A stretch of DNA of 64,000 bases, taken from Polytrichum commune. Lineage: Eukaryota; Streptophyta; Polytrichopsida; Polytrichales; Polytrichaceae. The translations under genes were made by a program, and so were the position numbers. The stretch spans positions 30,132,001 to 30,196,000 of the forward strand of contig OX485804.1 in assembly GCA_950295325.1 (NCBI GenBank). Direction: 5' to 3'. This document shows, one piece after another, positions 47,029-57,730 of this stretch (position 1 is its first letter; the number at the start of each line of letters is the position of its first letter). Below the pieces are notes generated by a model, which saw only the letters and a program-made list of their open reading frames with translations, did not search any database and was not told the origin of the DNA.

Positions 47029-47544
47029 GTTAGTGTAGTCGTGCATGTGGTACTAAACCCCAGACTGATGAGACGGTGGAATTGGTGAGTTGTGAGTGGC
47101 AAACCCCCCTCGGCCTCTGACACAAAGGCGGCAGCCTAGAACTAAGTTAAGCTTACAAAGAGTACAAAATCATACACCTTGTGGAAGCCCAACAAAGGGA
47201 ACACCTTATGATGCCCATGCCGCAGCAAAAGAAGCCCCAGCAGCAAAAGCAGCCGCAGTCGCAGTAGCAGTAGCAGTAGCGTAGGAGTCACAACAAGAAA
47301 AAAGAAGGGCAGGAGCAGGAGCAGGAGGAGTAGCAGGGGGGGTGCTCAAAAGAGCAGTACTTGGGCTCCTAATCCACAGCCACTGCAGGCAAATGGGAGA
47401 GGGTGGCTTATGAAACCCTCTGCCCCCCAGGATTAGCTTACCAGCCTTTGTGGGCCTGGCTTTCGAGTCCCATTTGACTCCGTGCCTTCTTTTGACCCCA
47501 ACCCCCCAAAACCCCCTCACATACTCAAGGCCGCTTCACACTAA
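47029..47544. other. GC-rich, low-complexity region with (GCAGTA)n-type repeat
   Basis: 47222-47340 consists of GCAGTA, GCAGCA and GCAGGA steps that generate alanine-rich frames on both strands. I do not regard these as genes. Confidence 0.5.
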
Positions 47545-47933
47545 GAGCAAGCCCAGTCGTTCCTGGATCTGCATCTACATCCGGGAATGAAAAGTGGCCT
47601 CCACCCAAAATGCAGATGCAGACCCAGGCAAAATTGCCACTCATTCTACCTTACTATTTCAGGGATTTCCTCTAGATTGACTTGTAGTTTTATGCGGCCC
47701 TACCATATTGAGTTGTCTTTAGTTAAAAGCCGCCATGAAGTTGTTTGTCCTTAGCTGATAGCATGCTCCCTGCATATCTTGCCAAAATGCTGGGAGTTCT
47801 GCACTTCCTATATTATTCTACATCCACTTTTAGGGTATAGCAGGGTGACTGGGCCGGTATCCTGCATTTGCATCCGCATCGCGGATGAGAAAGCGCAAAT
47901 GCAGATGTAGGTGCAGGGTCATTGGGCTTGCCC
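47545..47933 (+). mobile_element. HarbG element (389 bp), TAA target duplication
   Basis: It starts GAGCAAGCCCAGTCGTTCC and ends 'gtcattgggcttgccc', flanked by TAA at 47542-47544 and 47934-47936. 'tctgcatctacatc' near the left is inverted as 'gcagatgtaggtgca' near the right. Ends and duplication fit a Harbinger/Tourist-like MITE. Single copy here. Confidence 0.75.
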
Positions 47934-47936
47934 TAA

Positions 47937-48310
47937 GGTAGAAACACCATAACCCGTGAAAATAAGGTGATTCCATCGCATTCAAGATCCGGTCTGGTCT
48001 GGTCTGGCAATCCATGAGATGATTTTCCCATGATAGACGAGGAGGATTCGTGAAGAATGGATGCAAGTTGTTCGTATTTTTCTGCCCGATACAAAAAATG
48101 CTATGATTTTTCAAAATGGAAAGTTGTCCCACCCGCCTACTCGTTCGCGAGTTTCTTCCTACACCGAACGCGGTCATCCGCATTGCCGTTGTACGGAACA
48201 TTGCCTAAATCGGTTACTCGTGAGTACACTAGCACTTGGTTCCCATTGGTTACGGGAAGTGTACAGCGACGCATTGAAGTTGTCGCTGAGGTATGATCGG
48301 TTTTAGAAAT
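47937..48310. other. unassigned, GC-balanced DNA
   Basis: Overlapping frames (79 and 81 codons on +, 123 on -) without recognisable motifs. Base composition is closer to single-copy DNA than to the flanking repeats, but nothing further can be said. Confidence 0.3.
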
Positions 48311-48960
48311 GGCACTTCACTGTCACGACGGCGGTCTAGTGCACGTCTAGAGGGTGGTTAATGGGTGATGGTATTTCTACCTTGTGGCCGTCGAAGTCGA
48401 GAGGCCGTGGGATTGAGTGGCCAAACTTTGTTGAGAGTCCAAAGAAATGGGCTGAAAATGGGTTGAAAATAGCCAATGACGCATGGGAATTGGAGCCTGC
48501 AATCGGGCATAGTGTGAAGGGTCGAGAGGCTGAGCCCAAAGTCTAGACCCCCTTTGGCCGTGAACTCCCACTGCCTCTCGACTTCGACGGCCATGGTGTG
48601 AAGCCCTAGTCCAAAGGCTAGGCCCGCAGTCCAAAGGAAGAAGGAGCATCCTACTTTATTCCTTGCCCAAAACAACCCCTCCAATCCAACAATCACGATC
48701 TTGTCAATGGTTGATTTTTTTAATGAACAAAAAACCAGACGGCCTCTCGACCATAGTTTGGGTTACCATTCCCGCCTAACCCAAAGTTCCTTCGAGAGTC
48801 CGTCGCCTTCTTAAAAAAAGAAAGTAAGCATTTTGAATTGCGACGGCCTTTGGACTTTGGCCTTAGTGTGAAGGGTCGAGAGGCCGAACTCTTGGGTTTC
48901 TTGCACTATGATTGGTGGAAATCGACGGCCTCTCGACCTTCGGCCATAGTGTGAAGCACC
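48311..48960 (+). mobile_element. element H, about 650 bp, with repeated TCGAGAGGC palindromic motifs
   Basis: Ends GGCACTTCAC and GTGAAGCACC are imperfect inverted repeats. Inside, TCGAGAGGC or its reverse complement occurs near 48398, 48518, 48575, 48741, 48870 and 48924, mostly next to 'gtgtgaag(g/c)' or 'acggcc' blocks. It is probably a MITE with subterminal binding-site-like repeats. Confidence 0.45.
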
Positions 48961-48972
48961 ACTCAGGACTAG

Positions 48973-49210
48973 TGATCGGGGAGATTTTTGGGTTGGGCAT
49001 ACTAATCGGTTGAGATCCTAGTGTTTGCAAGTCCAACCGGTTACATATTGACATCCTTTGGGTTTCCTTTATTAAATCGGGGTATAATATTCCATAAATT
49101 CCTCTAAAGTGATCGGTAATTTTCCTAAGGTCTTGAACTTCTTCAACCGGTTGGTTATTTCTCAAACTCAACCGGTGCATCTGTAACTAACTGTTGGTTC
49201 TCCCCGATCA
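48973..49210 (-). mobile_element. GatB element, complete
   Basis: It starts TGATCGGGGAGATTTTTGGG and ends GGTTCTCCCCGATCA. It is flanked by TAG on both sides (48970-48972 and 49211-49213), a plausible 3-bp target duplication. Inverted relative to the 45529 copy. Confidence 0.65.
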
Positions 49211-49217
49211 TAGCTCA

Positions 49218-49381
49218 GGGCCACTTTCACATATGAGACTGAGAGCCCATGACCATTATTACACTTAAGGACTCTCATTGGTGGAAAAGGCTCAACGCTT
49301 GAGGGACCAACTGAGTATGTGGATGATGCAAAATGGATGTGAAGTCTACATGGATTCCTACATGGCATCAAATGGATCATG
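49218..49381 (-). mobile_element. HarbA fragment
   Basis: Starts GGGCCACTTTCACATATGAG, then 'actgagagcccatgacc', the reverse-strand end of HarbA. It stops after 'ggcatcaaatggatcatgg', where GatB sequence begins. Confidence 0.65.
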
Positions 49382-49382
49382 G

Positions 49383-49546
49383 TGCCGGTTACTTGTTGAC
49401 ATCTTTTGGTTTTCCTATTTAAATTTGGGGTATATTCTATAAGTTCCACTAAAACAACGGGTATTTTTCTCGAAGTCTTGAATTGAACTGGTTCTTTCTA
49501 AAAATCAACCAGTTCATCTGTAACTAGTTGTTGGTTCTCCCCGTTC
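49383..49546 (-). mobile_element. GatB fragment
   Basis: 'cttgttgacatcttttggtt' and 'agttgttggttctccccg' match the right two thirds of the 48973 copy. Confidence 0.55.
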
Positions 49547-50368
49547 CATGATTTTGTTTTCTTCTTGTGTGTAGATTCACTCAACGTAGGCGGGTCTTAA
49601 ATGGTTACTAGTTGTTATATATAATAGCTAGCCCACTTCTTCTAGGATATGAAACATGTGACTAGTAGTAGAAGATGGTTAACGAATCCCAATCAAGGCC
49701 ATAGCCACTTTCATTATAGTTTTCCAAGCTTGTATGCATATCTTATTCATCATCAAAAGTGATGATTCTTGTGCTCCTTAATTGGTCATATTGGTCATAT
49801 AGGTCCTTATACATATTTAGATTAAACAACAACAATCAATACGAGGGCATATGCATAGTAGTAAAGTATTTGGACATAGCATTACATAGCTCTTTGATTG
49901 TGTTTCATGAGACCATGAAGATAATTCACTTTTGATTATGGGATTTCCTGTGTATGGGGAGCAGTCATGATGTGTACTGTGAACTTTTTCAACAAATGGC
50001 TGTAAATTATCAATTTTTTTTTCATAATTAGCCTCTTTCTTTGGAAACAAGCCATTATTTAGCTACTTGGTAAAGTTATGGAGCCCATTTAATGGGTTCC
50101 AAAATTTCCAAAGCGTAGTTCTAGCACATATTACGGTATGTCAAAAAATCATGTTGAATATGGTTGGTTTGAGGCGGGGAATTCCCACGGTTGTCACAAG
50201 CAATGGGGGTTCTCTTGCATTTGAAACGAGTGGTTAAGTAATGTTATGCATGGAAGCTAGGGATAAGGTTAGAAAAATGAAGGCAATAAGTCATGTGCTA
50301 ATTTGCTTGGACAGTGATGACCATTTGAATGTTAAATCTAAACAATACATTGGACAATCAAAGCCCAA
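49547..50368. repeat. RepL (49628-49800) and RepT (49870-50010) copies in unassigned DNA
   Basis: RepL matches 22775-22950 and RepT matches 15125-15300, both in the same orientation. The rest is unassigned. Confidence 0.4.
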
Positions 50369-50895
50369 GGGGTGGACTCTTCACTAGAAACCTAAATGAC
50401 ATGCATGGGTGACTATGAAATAAGATCCCTTGTATATGGGGCATGCATAGAGAAAAACAAATGCATACGTACTAACAATAGGCTAGAAAATGGACTCATG
50501 TATTTATACTAAGCTTTTCATTTTAATGTGATAAATGCCTACACTACATACACAAAATATAAATCATGACCTTTATCACATATATAATCCACTCTCACTT
50601 TTTCAACGAGAGATTCATTGAACTTTTTTTTTCATCCATAGGATATAAATCATAATAATATGGCCCTAAAATAGACATCGTTTGGATGAAATCAAGTAAA
50701 TTGGATGAAACTAGCACCACCTATTGTCAATTTTCATCTACCTTTAGTTCAAAAAAAATAAATAGCCTTTTTCAATGTACACAGTAGAGAAAAACAATGC
50801 CTCTCCCTCATATATACTATGAAGGCTAATGCCTTAAATAATACCCCTTCCTACACTCATGTTAGTTTGTACGTGGTATGAAGAGTCCACCCCCC
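50369..50895 (+). mobile_element. RepM element, complete (about 527 bp)
   Basis: It starts GGGGTGGACTCTTCACTAG and ends 'ggtatgaagagtccacccc'. The inner blocks ('gctagaaaatgga.tca', 'tgtgataaatgcct.cacta') recur at 63753-64000. No clear target duplication. Confidence 0.6.
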
Positions 50896-51009
50896 ATGAA
50901 TCAAAGTTGTGAATGTAATATTTATTGTGTTAACTAGGAGTTGCCATCTTTTGTGACATATTGTCAGAGGAGGTCAACTTTTTAAATTGAAATAGGTAGA
51001 GGTGGAGAG

Positions 51010-51535
51010 TGAGGGTTGTTCTACACACGTGACTTGTGATTGCGAGAAAAAATGATCTATGATTTATCGTGGTCATGGTCGGCGGTCCAAAGACCATGAC
51101 CAAGAGAAATCCACGTCACTTTCTAGAAGCCTTGGTCACGCGTCGTAGTTTAAAGAGGACTTAGACCCGGCTATAGTGTTTTTATTGAAAGAATGAAAAT
51201 TAACTCTCACACGATTTTAAATATAAATACTACCAATAAAAATAACTATCATACATGGTCAACCATATTTTATGCTTAGACAATGTATTTGGGTTCTCTT
51301 GTCACAAAATCAAGGTGACCACCAGAGTTTATCCATTTCCATACATGTAGGATTCCATGTCACTTTCTCATCCATTTTCTGACATGCTCACCATGGTCAC
51401 TTCTATTCTAGGTGACCACGTGTAAAACAAAGGGGGACTGCTACTCATTTCTCAACCAGTGAGAGGTTTAGAAAGAAACAGTCATGATAATTGCTCACTA
51501 GTCACCAGTGTAAATTGTCCCTTATAAAAATAGGT
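51010..51535 (+). repeat. RepI copy
   Basis: Aligned with 37712-38183 over about 450 bp: 'gaccatgaccaagagaaatc', 'caggattccatgtcactt', 'ctcatttctcaacca'. Confidence 0.5.
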
Positions 51536-51569
51536 GGCCTTGTTCCATTTGGTGCTTAAACAATAACAT

Positions 51570-52144
51570 GATGTTTACACCATGGACCATGACGTCGTCC
51601 CAAGGCCCCGTAGAATTTGTGATTGGTTGTGTGAACTCATCCGGGGACAACTTCAGTTTGACACCAAGGAAAGAATGTCAGAGTAACCACGGAGTTTGAG
51701 GTCCCCAAAAGACATACTTTAAGGCCTACATTATCCATTGACATGGTCCAACGGGTTTTGCAGTGAGAGAGGCAAACGAGGTGCTCTAGTAGAAAAAGGC
51801 AAGGGCCCATGGCAGAAAAATGTTGTTACAATCAAATTTTAATGAAATATTTTTTGGGGAAGAGAAGATGAAGACAAGAGAATAATCAAACTTGGTTTTC
51901 CTTTCTTTCTCAAAACAACCTTTTTTGGGGCATATATTAAAAAATCCAACACATTCATTTTTTGGTGCATGGTCACTCCTCTTGGTCCACATTCGGTTTA
52001 CACCTAATGAAGAGCCCAAAAGGCTTTGTAAATTGATTTTTCTTTAAAAAAAATCAAACCATGGAAGTTGGACCGTGAAGTTGGACCATGAAAAAATGCC
52101 ATCTTCCATGATCCAACTTCATGGTCCACGGTATAAACTGGCCC
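51570..52144 (-). mobile_element. HarbF element, left terminus slightly eroded
   Basis: It begins GATGTTTACACCATGGACC and ends 'tccacggtataaactggccc' then TAA. In this orientation the foldback end is on the right ('gaagttggaccatg' with 'catgatccaacttc'), opposite to the copies at 36682 and 45810. Confidence 0.7.
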
Positions 52145-52147
52145 TAA

Positions 52148-52434
52148 ATAGCAAGTTGTCACTCGTTTGCTACGATCTCACTTGTAAATTGTCCGTTTTG
52201 AGAACAATTTTGTCACCATTCACCGCAGAAAACGTGAATTCCTTACCACCGGTTCTCTTCCACTAAACGGATTCAACATCTATAAACATGGACTGAAAAT
52301 CTAGTACTAGAGTAGGCCATAAAACCAACAACGGCAATGAACCGTGATTCCCATAGTGCTTACGTTAGCGCCCATGCACCCTCACCGTTCCAAAGTTTCA
52401 AAAGTATACGCAATATACTTGAGCCCTCCTCCTC

Positions 52435-52483
<49 letters not shown>

Positions 52484-53180
52484 GATGACGACTAGGATAA
52501 AGTGCATGAGATGATAAGAATGGGGAGGGAGGGAGGGGGGCTCGTCTATCATGTGGCTGCGATGGAAAACTCTTCACTGATGAACAATCAGTCCCCGAAT
52601 TGAATGATGTCTCACATGAGTGAGTGTGGAGTAAGAGACATGTATATTCTAATGCAAAAAACATAATAATAATAATAATAATTCTTCTTCTTCATGACTC
52701 CCAATCCTCAATCAAAGCCTTTTCCCACCGCAACGCCGCACCTAAGTTGGCCATGTGAGATTATGGCAAACTTTCAAGTGCACCTACTTCACGTTCTAGC
52801 CTACCCATCTCATAACTACAATTGTCTCACGTGAGTGTGGAGGAAAGGAAAGGAAAGGAAACGTTATGTTTCACCCTCAAAAGACAAAGGAAGCAAATGA
52901 AAATTCAAGGGCTTTTCTATTTGCGCTCACACAACATTATTCGGATCCGTAACAATGTTTGGTGGGACTGTTAGTATTTTGCGGAATACTCCCCGCATTC
53001 ATTCTGAATGGGGGGAATGTTTCGCATGATACTATCAGTCCCACGAAACAATGTTATGGATATGAATAATGTGATGCAAGCTTTCTATCTCCTCTCCGAT
53101 AAACTTTCTGACCGGGGGAAGGGGCACCTCGATGGGGTGAGGAGGGGATTCTTGCATAGAAATGTACCTCGTGTTCATTT
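52148..53180. other. unassigned; (CTA)n microsatellite at 52434-52483
   Basis: About 15 CTA/TAC units, then ATA repeats near 52665-52680. An imperfect inverted pair, 'aacaatgtttggtgggactg' (52950-52970) and 'cagtcccacgaaacaatgtt' (53037-53056), is also present. No gene. Confidence 0.5.
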
Positions 53181-53388
53181 GTATTGAAAGCATTTTTATC
53201 TATAGGTTTAGGGTTTGATTCATTATTGTAGTTTTTTAGCATCTTGGGCAGAAAAACAATAGGTTTTGAAGGTGCCTAAATTTTTGGGAAATTAATTTTG
53301 TTGAGTGTCAAAAAAAGAAGAAATAACATTCAAAGAGTGCCTAAAATTACAACAATGGAAGTGACACTCACTGGAATCCAACAATATA

Positions 53389-53876
53389 CAGTCCACCCTC
53401 GATAAATGTTACACTTATAAACGTTAACTCATTATATTTGTTAACAAAATCGTACTCCCCTCATATTGCTAACTAGAATGTTAACTATGTTAAATGTTAA
53501 CAATAATTTACTCCCCTCTTTGTTAATTTGCCACTTATAAATCTTAACCTACAAAATATATCCAATGTTGTGTGATGACATCCATTGCATTGACTCATAA
53601 CCTTTCAAAGTGGCAAAAGCCACCAAATTTGACTTTTGTGATCAAATTATTCATTTGGACTATATTGATTCTTATTTTGTTTCATAAAAATAAAAGATTG
53701 ATTTGATACACATATTTTATGTATGATAATTTTGCAAAACTCTCCCTCCATAATTGTAATGAATTTATATTTGTTAAGCATTCAAAAAGATCCCTTTATA
53801 ATTGTTACAATGTTAACTCACTATAAATGTTAGGAAAATTTTACTCCACAGCCTAACATTTATAGAGGGTGGACTG
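53389..53876. mobile_element. pogo/Emigrant-like MITE (488 bp), TA target duplication
   Basis: It starts CAGTCCACCCTCGATAAATG and ends CATTTATAGAGGGTGGACTG, flanked by TA at 53387-53388 and 53877-53878. Copy B has the empty site 'caatatagcatcg' near 58328. CAGT ends with a CCTC.ATAAAT core and TA duplication fit the pogo group of Tc1/mariner MITEs. No transposase frame. Confidence 0.88.
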
Positions 53877-54620
53877 TAGCATCGAATCGAAGTGGAATAT
53901 GTTGCCCAACAATACCTTGACATATAAGTTAAAGACGAACTTTAGGGTAAGGAATGTTGGTTAAGGGAAGTGTGTAGGTTAATCGAATCCATCGTAGATG
54001 AAATTAGGAAAAAAAACCATCCATGAATTTAAAAAATGACTTGGATGAAAATTCTAGCTTAATTTAAACTACTTATTGAATCTGACTAATTTTAGATTTT
54101 TTTTTGGGTTGCCTAACTTACTTTCGCACTTCAATTAATTATTAGGCAAAAAGGTGCCCAAACTGCTAAAGAGCTACGGTGTATATGTGTGTCACTAAAC
54201 ATAACATACTTTGGCAAGGTGACCATGTTATGTGGGCCCGTGCTTTGACACCATGTATGTTTGAATCTCACGCAAATATTTCGGTGTTTGATTGAATTTG
54301 TCCAAATAAATTTGTACTTTGAAGTAGCTTCAAGTATGTAGATATAGTCTCATGAAAGGTGGATAGATCCATGACTCTTGTTCATGAAAATACCATAGCT
54401 GTATATTGCTACTCGTTTATAAAATATGGTAATACGAGACCGAAAAACTCTTCAATATTGAATAAATGTGGCATGAACTTGGTTAGAGTCTTTGGAACTT
54501 CGTTTGGATGGAAATGGCATAAGTAACCTCCAATATGCATACCATTTCAAGAGATTTTATTTTATTTTATTTTGTTGGTTAGATGACCAAAAGGTATAAG
54601 AGGTATAATGCTCGTATATA

Positions 54621-54880
54621 CTACACTAAATATTTTACTTAGGGGCGATAGATATTTTATGTCATCATGGTAACTTTTCTAATGATACTTCTTATGGAAT
54701 AAGTTTACAAATATTCTCATCCCAACTTAATTTTTGTTTGTTCATCCACTTCTAGAGTATTTTGCATCCTAACAACTCCGAATGAAATATTGTCATGGGT
54801 GATTGAAATTCGGATGAAAATCACTTAGTAAGCGCCAAGTAATTGCAACATTGTGCCCAAGTAATAAGCAATTTATGATA
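54621..54880 (+). mobile_element. PalD fragment in copy A
   Basis: Starts CTACACTAAATATTTTACTT. 'catcatggtaacttttctaa' and 'gatgaaaatcacttagtaag' are PalD marks. The right half is missing. Confidence 0.6.
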
Positions 54881-54984
54881 CCCGAGAGGAGTGTCAATTT
54901 TATACATACATTATTGTGGTCAGACATTATTGAATTTAAGAGGCAAGAAGGGTAAAAGGTAAAACATGAGAAAATAAATTTAAA

Positions 54985-55200
54985 ATTGCCTTTTTGAGCA
55001 TATATATATATTTTTTTAAAACACATCCATTTTTGGGTGCATAGTCACTCTTCTTGATGCACATTCGGTTTACACCTAGTGAAAGGTCCAAAGCCTTTTT
55101 CATAAATTTGACCATGATGAAAGTGTGACCATAAAGTATGACCATGAAAAAAGGCCATGTAACATGGGACAATTCCATGATCCATGATGTAAACAACCCC
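54985..55200 (+). mobile_element. HarbF right-end fragment in copy A
   Basis: 'gcacattcggtttacaccta' and the end 'ccatgatgtaaacaacccc' before TAA. The left part is lost. A (TA)n stretch lies at 55002-55012. Confidence 0.6.
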
Positions 55201-55387
55201 TAAATGCCTACTTTGCCAAAGCTATCCAACCCGTAATTGCAATTGTCTTTCATGGTGTGGTAAAAGAACTATTCAACAGAAAAAGAAAAAACTTCGGTGA
55301 AAATTTCACGACCGTCAACTCAAGCTCCACCCCCGGCGGTATAAGCTTTTCAACCCGGGGTTTTCCGGTTGAAACATGCCTCTCCTA

Positions 55388-55886
55388 GGGCCAATTCACA
55401 CACGAGCGAAGAACCGTGACCGTGAAATTGTGAGAGCCCAACAAAAAGTGTCCAAAAGCCATCCCAAGACACCTCCAAAATCATGTAGTGTGGTCACGGA
55501 CCCTCGGGTGTAGTGTGAAGTCATACGTGACCGGGCTCTCAACCAAATGCTATTTCAATGAATTTCTATTCATGCAGGTCTTCTTACATGATAAAATAGA
55601 ATAAATCAACAGTTATGAGCTTTCGGAGTGTCATGGTCTCACGGGTTTGTGCTAGGCCTACCTCCAAGAGATGGTTTTTGAAAATAGTCCAAGCGACCAT
55701 GAAACATGATCCATTCGATGCCACGTAGGAATCCATGTAGACTTTACATCCATCTTGCATTCACATCCTCCGTTGGTCCCTCAAGCTTAGTGTGAAGCAA
55801 ACTTGGACCGGCTCCACCTTTTCCACCTATGAGAGTGCTTGAAGTAAATTGGACATGGGCTCTCAGTCTCGTGTGTGAAGTGGCCC
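55388..55886 (+). mobile_element. HarbA element, complete, in copy A
   Basis: It starts GGGCCAATTCACACACGAG and ends CTCGTGTGTGAAGTGGCCC, flanked by TA on both sides. It is intact here but truncated in copy B. Confidence 0.8.
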
Positions 55887-56619
55887 TATGTTTATTCCGA
55901 CTGGTATTTGACCCCCAAATGGAGGACCATTTCCGCTTTAAAAAGAGCCCACCTATGATGTGATTCGACATTATGGTGAGTCCGTTGAGTTCTTGCCGTT
56001 CCCCACCATTATGAGAACATGGAATCAACATTGCTAGCAAGAGGTCAACTACATATTCCACAATTCATAATCGGTTTTGGGGTGACTCTTGCCTACGTGG
56101 CGCTTTCTTAGTGGGTATGAGGAGGTTGATTATTTGACAATAACCACAACTCAATTGCGTGTCAAGTATGTAGGAAGGCCACAACAAGCTATCACTACCT
56201 AGATATAGCCTTGCCACCAATTATGTGCGTTATTGGTTATTGTGTGTGAGACTGAGTACCATTGTATAATGGCATCCCTCAATAGGCTTGATATGCATGC
56301 TTCGGTTATTAATGACCATCCATTATACACCAATACCCATCCTCATAACAATCCGATACCTAATACATAACCAACCACTCGTCCAAGAAAGTAAAGGTAA
56401 TAGAAACTCATCACAACGTTTCATCCATGAAGGGCTAATGTTATCCATATTTCTCATAACACATTCATGAACTGATCGGTTATGACTGATAACCAACTAT
56501 GTATAGGTGAATGACTCACCAACCGCACATGCAAATCGTCGTCCACTATGCTCTCGTTGGTTACCCAGCCCATAGTCCTTAAGCAGTGGTGCTACATGCC
56601 AAGATGGCACAAGTCCAAG
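55887..56619. other. unassigned, partly unique to copy A
   Basis: 55887-56165 has no counterpart in copy B, where it is deleted together with the end of HarbA. From 56166 ('aagctatcactacctagata') onward it is duplicated at 60305. No gene. Confidence 0.5.
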
Positions 56620-57159
56620 CTACATAACGTTATATTGTTTATGGTTTTTTAGTGTCACGTGCATAGTATTGACACTTACCCTATTTTGAGATGTATCCTA
56701 GGTTACATTGTTGATTAACAACTTCGTCATTAGTGTCATCTCATGACACTCGGCGTGCAAGTGTGCTTACTACCATCTTGGCATGAGTATGTTCAATAGT
56801 GTTATGAGGTGTATGTCTATATTACACGATCACAGTCTTCAAGTTGACTAAAAGTGTACACATGTGACACTTGGCACAATGATGCTCAAGAATATCTCCC
56901 TCTTACATACTAAAATGTAAATACACAACACTTGCCATTAGTATGCTCAATAGTATCTTCCCCTTGCATACAAACACAAAAAATTGTCATCTAAAGTATC
57001 CCAATCTATTACACTAGATGTCATGATATAAATAGATTTTCACTTAACACGGTTACTTGTGTCGACGAATAGTATCATATCGGCAATTAGCGGACGTGAC
57101 TCTTTGAGACCTCTAGGCATCTAGTGTAGGCCCCTCGCAAATAGTGTACATGACACCAA
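56620..57159 (-). mobile_element. PalE element in copy A, left end cut by HarbF
   Basis: On this strand it begins 'ctacataacgttatattgtt' and runs to 'tctaggcatctagtgtaggc' and 'atagtgtacatgacac', where HarbF starts. It has two internal tandem units. Confidence 0.65.
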
Positions 57160-57715
57160 GAGGTTGTTTACACCATGGACTATGAAGTCGTCCCAAGGCC
57201 CTCTAAAATATGTGATTTCGATGATTGATCGCTACCTCCACCAAATTATGGTTGGTGTAATCAGGAGAAAAGGGATTCGAACCCTTAACCTATGGTTTTG
57301 GAGACCGTTGTTCTACCATTGGAACTATTCTCCTTAAAAAAATGGTTTTTGGTTTAGAACTCGTCTTGGGACCACTTCGGTCTACACCAAGGAAAAAATG
57401 TCAGATTGACCATGGAGTAAGGCCCCTAGAAAGATGTACTTTGGTGGAGAAGATGAAGACAAGAGGAGACAATAGAACGGTCAAACTTGATTATTTCGTC
57501 CTTTCAAAATTCCTCTTTTGGCCATATAATTACAAAAATCAACACATTTATTTTCTCGGTGCATGGTCGATCCTCTTGGTCTACATTCGGTTTACACCTA
57601 GTGAGGGGCCCAAAAGCTTTGTAAATTGGTTATTCTAAGAAACCAGACCGTGAAAGTCGACCGTCAAGTCGGACCATGGGACAAGGCCATCTCCCATGGT
57701 CCATGGTGTAAACCC
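57160..57715 (-). mobile_element. HarbF element in copy A, carrying a tRNA-bearing insertion
   Basis: It starts 'gaggttgtttacaccatgga' and ends 'ggtccatggtgtaaaccc' before TAA. Without the roughly 130-bp insertion at 57217-57352 it matches copy B (61283-61707). Confidence 0.7.
57262..57334 (-). tRNA. trnW-CCA: tRNA-Trp (CCA), bacterial/mitochondrial type, inserted in HarbF
   Basis: The 73 bases fold as a full cloverleaf. Acceptor AGGAGAA pairs perfectly with TTCTCCT; discriminator G. D stem GTTC/GAAC is perfect, with TA at positions 8-9. Anticodon arm ACGGT-CTCCAAA-ACCAT has anticodon CCA and one C-A mismatch. Variable loop AGGTT. T arm AAGGG-TTCGAAT-CCCTT is perfect. No CCA tail is encoded. 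CTCCAAA loop plus AGGAG acceptor fit bacterial and native plant mitochondrial tRNA-Trp, and differ from plant nuclear (GGATCCG...) and plastid (GCGCTCTT...) types as I remember them. It lies in an insertion absent from copy B, so it is probably a mitochondrial DNA transfer (NUMT). Whether it is transcribed in the nucleus is unknown. Confidence 0.8.
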
Positions 57716-57730
57716 TAAACCCTAAATCCC
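57709..57730 (+). repeat. telomere-like TAAACCCTAAACCCTAAA motif
   Basis: It immediately follows the HarbF end; the first TAA is also the probable target duplication. Copy B has the same motif at 61701-61722. Confidence 0.7.

Noticed and set aside
47206-47520. 104-codon alanine- and proline-rich open frame on the minus strand
   Set aside because: Its length comes from a GCAGTA/GCAGGA repeat that leaves several frames open on both strands; no domain is recognisable.
57262-57334. Plastid or nuclear origin of the tRNA-Trp
   Set aside because: Its acceptor and T stems differ from the plastid and nuclear tRNA-Trp sequences I remember, while the AGGAG acceptor with CTCCAAA loop suits a bacterial/mitochondrial type. 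A database search would settle it.
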